Assembly: GCA_027563935.2 (NCBI GenBank)
Contig: CM050446.2
Coordinates: 32,615,501-32,679,500, forward strand
DNA: 64,000 bases
Origin: Costus lasius
Taxonomy: Eukaryota; Streptophyta; Magnoliopsida; Zingiberales; Costaceae
Direction of reading: 5' to 3'
The notes below the pieces were generated by a model, which saw nothing but the letters and a program-made list of their open reading frames with translations, searched no databases and had not been told where the DNA came from. This document shows positions 55,430-64,000 of the stretch, piece after piece (position 1 is the first letter of the stretch; each line of letters opens with the position of its first letter). A program made the translations under genes and the position numbers.

Positions 55430-55877
55430 TAGTCATGTCATAAAATATAATGATATGAATATTAATTTAAATTTAATACATAATCATGTCATTGTTATTA
55501 CATAAATATATTATATTATAATTGTTATAAATGTTTGGCTACCAAAGTAGCTCATTTATAATTAATTATAATATGTTCAATATTTATGATATGGTTACAT
55601 TTTTATCTTTGCTATATTAATTAATTACCTGCCCAAAGGGGATAATTAATTGATATAATTTAAGATAAATTAGGTTCAGTCTTTTATCATTATAATTGTA
55701 TTATAATTATTATAAATATTTGGTTACCAAAGTGGCTCATTCATAATTAATTATGATATGTCAAAATTTGTGATGATAAAATTTTTATTAATATTATATT
55801 GGTTAATTTATCTGCCCAAAGGGGGTGGTTAGCTAATATAATTAAGACCTTGTGCACAATAAGAAATCTTTTCCATT

Positions 55878-56012
55878 ATTGAGTCTAGCAAGATGATTGT
55901 AGATCCTTTAACTAAAGGTTTAGTGCCCTCTGTTTTTGTGAACCATGTTATTAGCATGGGTATCATTGAATCTTTTGATGCTTTGACAAGTGGGAGTTTT
56001 TCTGCTTTGTAA
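55878..56012 (+). pseudogene. Copia RNase H C-terminal fragment
   Basis: A 44-codon open stretch ending in TAA with SSKMIVDPLTKGLVP and FVNHVISMGI. This matches the end of plant copia polyproteins, where a xxMxADPLTKGL motif precedes the stop by about 30 residues. It lies 630 bp before the 3' LTR, as expected. Everything upstream in pol is deleted. Confidence 0.85.
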
Positions 56013-56629
56013 TTTTAATTTACATCTTTCATTCATGTATAAGTACCTTAATCATGAATACAATTTTGATATATTAATAAGATGATCTTTTATGCACATG
56101 TTACCTTATATCTGTTTAAAGTCTTAAGGATTCATAACCTTAAGCATGACGGTTTTGCCGAGTGACATATGTCTCAATCTAAAATTAATGATTTTCTCAT
56201 TTGGTTTAGAGAAATCATAAAGAGATTCTCTCATACAGTTTAGAGAGATTTATGAGACATATATGGATACATTGGTGTCGGTTTTCTCATACAGATTAAG
56301 AGAAACCATAAAGTAGATTTCTCATTTGGTTCGAGAAATCACAAGGAGGACCAATGATAAAATGATATTAAGTTTTTATCATTTTACTACATAGTCACAT
56401 TGCGATCCATGTTGATGTAATATGCTAATATTTGTGACCATGGAGTACTTGTATTGCATAATGATACAATGTTTTGTCATGATTCAATATTGGTAATTAC
56501 ATTAGACCAGATTGAATAAAGTGTTATGAGGATTAACAAATGCATCTCTCTTTCAAAATTGTTTTTAATATATATTACAAATGATTATTATTTTATAAAA
56601 TTTTTAGATTATAAATCAATTAATATTTA

Positions 56630-56642
56630 CCAAGTGGGAGAA
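56630..56642 (+). promoter_or_regulatory. Polypurine tract
   Basis: CAAGTGGGAGAA directly precedes TGTTAAAA, the start of the 3' LTR. This is the usual plant copia plus-strand primer sequence. Confidence 0.75.
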
Positions 56643-56880
56643 TGTTAAAATTTTAGTATAACATTATTGATTTGTGGAAGTATTTGTTAATTGATTATTG
56701 GTCTCATAACATCTCATTATTAAGTGTGAGATGACTTATGTAGCCCTATAACTGTGTAGTCGAAAGGTTTTAAAAGAAATCACTATTGGATGTTGGATTA
56801 TGCACCTTGGGTTTGAGTTCTATTATAAATATGGGTTAGGTCTCTACTTGCATCCTTAACCCGATCGTTTGGTCAACTAA
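56643..56880 (+). repeat. 3' LTR of copia element
   Basis: Collinear with 52244-52440 minus the tRNA-like segment. It then continues past the 5' LTR's truncation with TATTATAAATATGGG (TATA box). The right end is not defined by a clear duplication. Confidence 0.65.
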
Positions 56881-58125
56881 GAAATGTGATGCCTAATTTT
56901 TGCTTGACTAGGTCAACTAAAAAAATGAGCCTAGGCAGTGGCCCAAAGTCCCGTCACTAGAGCTACAGTCAGCCCAAACCCAAATCCTCTAGACAGTAGT
57001 TGCGTCGACGCGGAATCGACACTCGCACGGATGTTGACGAGGCGGGCGGCTCCATCTCCCCCTCTAGTGCATCTTCTCCAGAAGTTGTGCTTCCCCTTCT
57101 TCCCAACTACAGCAGTGACGTCGTCTCTACGAGCCGACGATGATGAGAGTAGGCATAAACGACGGCGATAGTGCGTTGTCTCCCTTCCCGAGCTATCGAC
57201 AACAAGAGGCGAGATAGCTCGCCGTCTGCATAAGAACCGGACAAGAGCAGAGCACAGACGTGTTTGGGGAGTGAAAAAGAAGGGGTTTAGGTAATTGGTT
57301 TAGAGAGGGATAAAGTTGAGAAAATTTCCATTGATTTCCATATCTCCAGCGGCTCCCCTGCCCTTTTTTGGCTGATGAGATCCAGCCTCCTACTCCTCCT
57401 GCGGTTAAGCTTCCAGCGTCTAAGGAACGTCGGCAAGGGCTAAGGGCGGACTAACAAAGAAATGAATCCCCAAATATAAATAATCAAGTTGGGTCATAAC
57501 TGAAGCTTGTGCTGCCCTATTTTGTACTCTATCGTCTAATTGATCTACATTTAAGGGTAAGACAAGATTGCACAGAAAGAATCGCAAGAAGAAAACCATA
57601 AAAAAATCTTTGGGGAATTAAAAATCTATGTATTGTATTGAAGTCGTCACAGTGAACACAAATAAAATTAGCCTTTGCAAATTAATTTTGAGTTGTTCAA
57701 AATTCTAAGCGTATTTTGATTGCTTAAAAGTATATATGCGTACATGTGGACGCCAAAATTTCAAAGTCAATGTTACACTCGGCTATACTATAACACAGGA
57801 CACGTAAACATGCGCCGGAGAAAATAGTATTGCGGAATTGGACATATAGTATTCGGATTCGGGTGCAGCACATATAGATATAGGCATAGTGAAGACGGAG
57901 TGGCAAGCAGGCATAGATGCATGCGAGCACATATCGTGTCCGTTTGTCTTCGTTAATCTGTAACGATTTACGAAAGTCATCGATGACGCAAATTGTCCTT
58001 AAAAGTGGATGTTTCTTTCCAGCAATGTTGAAGAAATGGCACCTATGGTCAACTCCCATTAAGCTTTCATATAATAAAAAAATGATTCGGTGCAACATTG
58101 AATGGTACAAAAAAGCTGTCAATTA
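56881..58125. other. Unrecognised region upstream of neprosin pseudogene
   Basis: 56930-57450 is GC-richer with CGACGATGATGAGAG and CGTCTGCATAAG phrases and no lasting ORF. 57450-58125 is AT-rich. A 132-codon minus-strand frame (57724-58122) shows no domain and overlaps the promoter side of the gene. TATAAATGTG at 58126-58136 could be the TATA box. Confidence 0.4.
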
Positions 58126-58171
58126 GTATAAATGTGTACTTGTGCAGTGCATTAGAGAGTGTGATAAGAAA

Positions 58172-59571
58172 ATGGGTTTTCTGTTGTTGGTGTTACTTGT
58201 TGTGTGCCTTGGTCAGATGGGAAGAACACAAGGCGCCGACCGAGCAAGAGGATAAGGAGTTGGAGAGGCAACTCCAAAGCATCAACAAGCCTCCGATTAA
58301 GACCCTCCAGGTGTGTGCTATATCTTACTTATTGTTTTTTTAATCTCTACTAATAATTAATTAAATTTTTGCAGTCAGAGCGGAGAGCTTTTCGATTGCA
58401 TTGATATGTACAAGCAGCCGGCGTTGGACAATCCGTTGCTACGAAATCATACTCTTCAGGTATATTTTTTATATTTTATGTGAATACACGTATATATATA
58501 ATCATTAATTGGCACGTGGATACAGCTGAGGCCATCCAGTGTTGCTCAAGGGTAAGATTTTCGAAAGCAAAGCCGGCAACCCACTTGGGGTTCAACGATA
58601 CTTGTCCAAGAGCAACAGTCGTGATCAAGACAAGCAGCAAGAGGATCTTATTGCTGCTAAATCCTTGGAGCCGTATTTTACTGCTGCTGCAGTGCTGCAT
58701 ATCCTATAGATGATTCCTCTACAAATGATGGAAATCACGTGTGTTCATTAGACAGTCAATTATTTTTTCATGCATAAAAAAAATAAATAAATAAACTTAA
58801 TTATTTTTATGCAGTGGGCAATCCTACAAACGTACACAGGCACCTTTTATGAATCTAATGCACAAATAGCCGTAATAAAGCAAGCGTCGTCCAGTAACAT
58901 TTGGGTTCTCGGAGGAGCCGATGACCAACAGCACGTTAATGTCGTTCACGCCGGATGGCATGTCAGTGCCTTTTTTATTTGATATTATCATAAGATAATT
59001 AATATATGACTATGTTACATAAATCACAAATTTAATTAATTATGTATACAAATTAGGACAGGTCCTTCCCGCACTCTACGGCGACAGCACGGGTTTGTGC
59101 CGGATTTGTGCATCTCTCTAATGCCTTTGCACCCGGAACTGAACTCACTCATCTCTCCACCTACGGAGGAGAACAACAATATATTACCATTACCATGTCT
59201 TTTTGTTATAATTAGGTAATTATCCATCTCTTCACTTTTGCATGCATTGATTCTTCCAAATTCAGGATCAAAGCATCAAGGACTGATGGATAGCTTATGG
59301 CGACGGCCGATCTACCACTAATATTGGCTACTGGCCACATGAACTTTTCACAAATTTATTAAGGTCCGATGCAGTTCAATGGGGCGGTCAAGCCTTTTCC
59401 CCGTTTGACATTCCGAGTCCTCCAATGGGGAGCGGCCATTTCGGACAAGAAGGAATAGGCAAATCTGCTTACTTTTTTCAGGTTAATCTAGTTGACTCCA
59501 CCAATCATTTTTACATACTCGGTAGGAAATGCGAGTGCCGTATCTTCTGGTACGTAAAAATGATTGCTTGA
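58172..59571 (+). pseudogene. Neprosin-family (DUF239) gene copy, degenerate
   Basis: Neprosins are secreted plant glutamic peptidases with an N-terminal activation peptide. Exons align one-to-one with the minus-strand copy: 58172-58310 (MGFLLLVLLVVCLGQMG signal peptide, frameshift, then KELERQLQSINKPPIKTLQ), 58375-58459 (85 instead of 87 nt), 58526-58738, 58816-58961 (22 nt shorter; SSNIWVLGGADDQQHV kept), 59062-~59216 (exons 5 and 6 fused by a deletion, donor lost), and 59266-59571 (IAYGDGRSTTNIGYWPHE, then FGQEGIGKSAYFFQVNLVD and a novel tail). Frameshifts in exons 1, 2 and 4 and a TGA in exon 7 make it a clear pseudogene. A TATAAATG box lies ~45 nt before the ATG. Confidence 0.85.
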
Positions 59572-59598
59572 GTCAACTAGATTGACCTGAAAAAAGTA
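59464..59598. repeat. Centre of neprosin inverted duplication
   Basis: The complement of TTTTTTCAGGTTAATCTAG (about 59474) recurs as CTAGATTGACCTGAAAAAAG (about 59577). Both arms run to CAATCATTTTTAC / GTAAAAATGATTG, leaving a ~40 bp unpaired centre (59512-59551). The arms extend outward through both genes (58.17 to 61.17 kb) with introns of different length. Confidence 0.9.
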
Positions 59599-61167
59599 AG
59601 CAGCTTTGCCTATTCCTTCTTGTCCGAAATGGCCGCTCCCCATTGGAGGACTCGGAATGTCAAACAGGGAAAAGGCTTGACCGCCCCATTGAACTGCGTC
59701 GGACCTTAATAAATTTGTGAAAAGTTCATGTGGCCAGTAGCCAATATTAGTGGTAGATCCGCCGTCGCCATAAGCTATCCACCAGTCCTAGGTGCTTTGA
59801 TCCTGAACTTGGAAGAATCAATGCATGCAAAAGTGAAAGAGATGGATAATTACCTAATTATAACAAAAAGATGATTACCATGTAGATGGTAATGGTAATG
59901 TATTGTTGTTCTCCTCCGTAGGTGGAGAGATGAGTGAATTCAGTTCCAGGTGCAAAGGCATTAGAGAGATGCACATATCCGGCACAGTTTGTGTTCCAGC
60001 AACCTGTACTCGTACCTCCGTCTGTCTGTATAATATACATGCACCCGAGCATTAATATTTTTTTTTTATAATGGCGTTGGAATTATAGACAAACAAATGT
60101 TACCGTCCAATGTGTAAAAAATCGGGGAGCTGTGCTGTTGCTATAAAGGGCGGGAAGGACCTGTCTATATGTAATCAGTGATAACGATGAACGAATGGAG
60201 TAGAAAATAGCAAATAAAAAGCACTGACATGCCATCCAGCGTGAACTATATTGACGTGTTTTTGATCGTCGGCTCCTCCGAGAACCCAAATGTTACTCGA
60301 GGAACCTTGCTTTACTCCAACACTTGGAATCGCATAAACAGTCATTTGTGCGTGAGATCCGTAGTAGGTGCCTGTGTCTGTTTGCAGCATTGCCCACTGC
60401 TTATCGTATAAAAATTCATGTGATTGGAAGCTAAAAATAATTTAGGAAATTTTATTTTGTTTATTTAATTTTCTGTGCATAAAAAAAAAAATAATTGACC
60501 CGTCTAAGTAACTTGCAAAGAGAATACACAATAAACTCACATGATTTCCATCATTTGTATTGTAATCATCTGTAGAATATGCAGCAGTAAAGTACTGCTC
60601 CAAGGTTCTAGCAGCAATAAGATCTTCCTTACTCGTTCGCCTGATCACGACTGTTCCTCTTGGACAAGTATCGTTGAACCCAAAGTGGGTTGCCGGCTTT
60701 GCTTTCGAAAATGTTAACCCTTGAGGAACACTAGATGGCCCCAGCTGCATGCATGTAGCAATTAATTAATTGATCAATATATATACTATAAAGAAATAAA
60801 ATATAAACATATACATATACCTGAAGAGTATGATTTCGCAGCAACGGATTATCGAACGCCGGCTGCTTGTACATGTCAATGCAATCGAAAAGCTCTCCTC
60901 TCTTTGACTGCAAAAATTTAATTAAATTGAATACAATATGATGGACTATTTATTAGTAGAGAAAATAAGAATAATTATAGACAAGCATACCTCAAGGGTC
61001 TTGATAGGAGGCTTGTTGATGGTCCGGAGTTGCCTCTCCAATTCCAGATCTTCCTCCACGGTCGGCACCCATCTGCCCTGTGTTTTTCTGATTTGACAAC
61101 CGCACGCAGCAAGTAACGCAAACAACAGCAAACCCTGGAGCCTCATTCTTGGTATCCTCCTACTCAC
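59488..61167 (-). pseudogene. Neprosin-family (DUF239) gene, nearly intact, one nonsense codon
   Basis: Seven exons with consensus GT..AG borders, all junctions in phase 0: 61167-60991, 60907-60821, 60744-60541, 60396-60229, 60160-60104, 60025-59879 and 59802-59488. The ATG could be 61167 or 61146 (MRLQGLLLFALLAACGC, a better signal peptide). Activation peptide: [25 protein letters not shown]. Neprosin domain: THFGFNDTCPRGTVVIRR, WVLGGADDQKHVNIVHAGW, CWNTNCAGYVHLSNAF, STYGGEQQYITITIY, then WWIAYGDGGSTTNIGYWPHE and FGQEGIGKAAYFFQVN. Total about 385 codons, near normal. The only lesion seen is TAG at 59790-59788 (exon 7 codon 5, before DWW), removing ~100 residues. It could also be a recent nonsense allele or assembly error. 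Confidence 0.85.
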
Positions 61168-61169
61168 TA

Positions 61170-61329
61170 ATGGTTATACATTGCTACTGTTGAGAAGTTT
61201 TTCATTTTATTCAAAAAACTTTTAAATTCATTATGGAAAAGTTTGAGAGTTTTGGTATGACTATTACATGAGTGGATTCTTTAGTTGTTACACAAATGTT
61301 ATATGAGGACTACAAATATAACTTTGAGA
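61170..61329. other. 5' flank of the minus-strand neprosin gene
   Basis: AT-rich. On the minus strand CAATGTATAACCATTAG just before the ATG is the only TATA-like motif. Only ~160 bp separate the gene from the inverted R1/R2 repeat. Confidence 0.4.
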
Positions 61330-63590
61330 TTCATATTTTGCTGAATGTTTGGGATGTTAGGGCCAGCCAATTGAACATGCATGGTCCTAGAATCTTGACA
61401 ACATTCATGTTGGGTGCTAAACAAAGTTTTGAAATCATCAACTTGTGGATGGATTAGTTATATATATATGAGGAAATAAGTAGAATCCTCAATGTAAGTC
61501 AAGTAGGCTGAATGAAAGGACCAAGGTGGTCACTTGAGAAGCTCACTACCATCATCCAATTTGCATAGGTTGTGTTGATCGGGAATCAACAAGTCAATCA
61601 ACAAAGTAGCTATAGAGGAAGTTGGAAGTTAAGCCACTATGGATTGCTAAACTGTAGAATGAATAAATTATAGTGTCTACTGTATTTTATTGTTTGTCCC
61701 TTCATTTTAATCAAGCACCAAATAATATTAGTATTTGCTGGTGTAAACCTAAAACTTAGTTATGTATAACCATAGATAGCAGGCTATGCAAAGTAGGCAT
61801 CATCCTCATCCCTACTATCTTCGAAAGAATTGTTGACTTAATCTACAAGGATAATATTTTAGCTCTACAGTAGTTTTCTACTCCATTTTGTAACTTGGTA
61901 GAGTGATTTATTGATACTGTGCTCTACATCCTGAGGTTATTGCAAGTCTAGGTTAGGAGACTTATAACTTGTTTGCATAAACGAAATATCCAGCCCAAAA
62001 ATAACAAAGTAGAGGATATATATAGATGCACATATAGCTATATCCTCAAAGCTCTTCTACCAACAATAAAAAGAATAGCAGAGCACATAATTTCCTGTAA
62101 ATGATTTTGAGAGCTGTAAACTAAAAGCAGCTGAACTGAATTATTCTGCTCATAAATAAAACACCAGAACAAAAGGGAGGATAAATGGGCACCTTGGGAT
62201 GGAAAAGCACAGCCACAACAAAGCATCCTTGTGTGTGAAAAATTGTATAACTGGCTATTGGACATTGAAATTCTGTTTTAAATGCAGGTTAGGCAAAACT
62301 GATCAGGATAGAATAGCTGAAGAAGTCTCATGGGGGCTCAAAGTGATGAAGACATGTGGATGACTTGGAAACATTATAGTAAATCAAGATGGAATAGCTC
62401 AAGTATATTTGAAAATTGTACTAGTTTCCGTTAGCCAAACGCAGATTGTAAGCTGCAAGTATACTTTGTGTCATGAAGTACCATAAAACTGAACTATGCT
62501 CGGGTCAAGCCCGGGGATGCATGCCGTTTTGAGCAATGGTGTGAATGTGACATACAATGGGGTGCGGCTAAACATGCATGCATACTAAGGTGCGTGGATG
62601 AGCGCAAGGGGCTGGAGTGACAATGGGTGAGCACAGGTGTAATGCCCAAATCCAAGCGGACTGGGCCTAGAATGAAGGCGTGAGATGGGCATAGACATTC
62701 AACCCGATAGCTCGATGGCCCCAATCTATTTTTTCGACCATGCGGCTATGTCAAGATTAGGTTGGGATCCTGACTTGATGGCACACTACCAGAGCTGTGA
62801 CCATCACTTGGGCAACTAATGAGGCTGAGATGGTTGTCAAAGACTAGATGATGGTGCAATCAGAAGGGTGTGTGGTCAACCAGTTGGGGGCACACACCCG
62901 ACTGCAGTTGACAAAATTCTGGAGAGGTGAATTTTGGGACCTTGGCGACAAGTGCAACGAGCTCAACTAAAAGGTTCTTCTCTGGTGACGATGTGATCTA
63001 GAGATTGGACATTGTTTGACTGATGATTATTGGAGGTAGAGAGTTACAAACAAAAACCCCTATACAAAGTTTTGCGGAAGACTGCATCACTTAGTTCCTA
63101 GCTAACCTAAGTTAACCTCAAGCACCCAGCAACATTATTTTTGTAAACTCCTTGCACAGTAGCTAAGGCACACAAAATCAACTCCAATAGCAGCACACAG
63201 CACACAAAAAAACTAGAGAATCCAGCACATATCCCTGATCGAAAACAGCAAGGAGCCAGGAAATAATAACATCCAAAACCCATCAGCCACAAGACAACAG
63301 CAAGTTCACAGCATGAATGTCATCAAGAACTCGGCAAATCACCGTCGAAAAACTCAGCAGGAAATCACAACTCGATGCAGCCACAAACTCAGCAAAACAA
63401 CATAATGGTTCAGCTATACATACTGAACCGAAAACAGCATACAACACTTACAATAACCTAGCAAGAATACAGCCTATCTTCATCACCAACAAACCCAACC
63501 ACACGCTAAGATTTACAGAAAGCGAGAGTATAAAACAGGGGAGCCAAATACTACTCAAAAACCAACACAAGAATCACAAAACGGACGCGG
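61330..63590 (-). repeat. Inverted composite repeat R2+R1
   Basis: Read on the minus strand: R2 (63590-62480, as 19170-20440) then R1 (62430-61330, as 20490-21440 and on to 17400). At the MITE position it has the empty site, so the MITE at 21087 inserted after the copies separated. The short Cys-rich frames at 63107-63292 and 62038-62265 echo those in the other copies but end differently. Confidence 0.8.
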
Positions 63591-64000
63591 AATCCTCCTC
63601 GTCCAAAACCAAGAGAAGTCAACAGAAATACAAATCCATAAAAGCCATGCAACCAGGAGAAGAAAGGCGTTATACCTAGCCCAAAACAGGGCTGCTCCGT
63701 CCAGCAACGTGAAGAACCACGATCAGAACCTCCGGCCTAAGACGAAGGACATTCAGCAAGAAGGGAAGAACCGACGAGAGTGGAGGCTGGAAAGAACTCA
63801 GGCCAAGGCCGATCAAGAGGAAAGGACTCGCGGGCGGTAGGGTAATACTCGAGTGTCACCGCCCTACAGGGAGCTCTCCAAGGAGCTCAGCTTCTCCGGA
63901 CACGCCTTGAAGAAACGTGTTGGTTACCGGAGACCTCAACCAGCGAAGAAATGACTGCCGGCAGGGAACCTTGCGAATGGCGACGAACTTCGCCCAGGTT
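63591..64000 (-). other. GC-rich window edge continuing repeat R2
   Basis: On the minus strand this lies upstream of R2 and is absent from the 19 kb copy, which starts at CCGCGTCCG. Contains GGCCTTGGCCTGAG and GGGCGGTGACACTCGAG. It resembles a transcribed leader, but no ORF or splice pattern can be fixed before the window ends. Confidence 0.4.

Larger units (their letters stand above)
52244..56880 (+). mobile_element. Degenerate Ty1/copia element with two LTRs
   Basis: The 5' LTR begins TGTTGAAATTTTGGTCTAAC (52244). The 3' LTR begins TGTTAAAATTTTAGTATAAC (56643), directly after a PPT-like AAGTGGGAGAA. The interior has a degraded PBS, a GC-rich leader with repeated hairpins (52.5-53.75 kb), AT-rich non-coding DNA, and only the last ~45 codons of the RNase H domain. 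Gag, protease, integrase and RT are missing, so it is non-autonomous or heavily deleted. The LTRs have diverged by many substitutions and one large indel, so the insertion is old. The 3' limit is approximate. Confidence 0.75.

Noticed and set aside
57724..58122. 132-codon minus-strand ORF
   Set aside because: No domain, Cys/Ile/Tyr-rich AT-type composition, lies across the likely promoter of the + neprosin copy.
1..64000. rRNA genes, organelle inserts, NLR or biosynthetic gene cluster
   Set aside because: I found no rRNA-like, plastid or mitochondrial gene motifs and no NB-ARC, P450 or synthase motifs; neprosin and ATL-like pieces are the only host gene families recognised.

Overview
This window is nuclear DNA of a flowering plant. 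It has spliced genes with GT..AG introns, ATL-type RING-H2 and neprosin genes, plant-lineage LINEs with zf-RVT or RNase H modules, Ty3/gypsy and Ty1/copia remnants, and many small TIR elements. The species cannot be named from sequence alone. Gene density is very low: every protein-coding sequence I recognise is either a transposable-element relic or a damaged host gene. LAYOUT: 0-2 kb is the 3' end of a LINE on the minus strand, split by a GC-rich TIR element. 2.0-7.6 kb is a large element with ~300 bp inverted ends, full of tandem repeats of several periods; related copies or pieces lie at 8.8-10.7, 21.6-25.7 (inverted) and 48.9-49.75 kb (inverted). 7.7-14.3 kb holds three copies of a ~600 bp AT-rich repeat. 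14.2-19.0, 29.4-32.8 and 39.1-41.9 kb (plus 47.9-48.3 kb) are copies of one duplicated host segment carrying a two-exon ATL-like RING-H2 gene; every copy is damaged. 19.2-21.4 kb reappears inverted at 61.3-63.6 kb. 26.9-28.5 kb is a gypsy pol relic beside a dimeric 50/51 bp minisatellite. 32.8-38.25 kb is a nearly full-length but broken LINE (+). 43.1-47.66 kb is a second, different LINE (-) split by a 1,230 bp TIR element. 50.0-51.8 kb is a copia-like LTR (-), 51.8-52.24 kb a gypsy protease scrap, and 52.24-56.9 kb a degenerate copia element with two LTRs, one containing a tRNA-Lys-like sequence. 58.2-61.2 kb is a tail-to-tail inverted pair of neprosin genes. MOST NOTABLE: (1) at 39.8-41.6 kb, seven head-to-tail copies of a 255 bp unit from the ATL-like gene. 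Each unit fuses the 5' part of exon 2 to the 3' part of exon 1, giving a 96-nt mini-exon that is phase-symmetric and so keeps frame if spliced. (2) The neprosin palindrome, whose two last exons overlap on opposite strands. (3) Two independent TIR insertions into LINE ORF2 sequences, where removing the element plus one target-site copy gives a continuous LINE frame and so fixes the element ends to the base. Gene cooperation cannot be inferred; there is no operon-like or pathway context.
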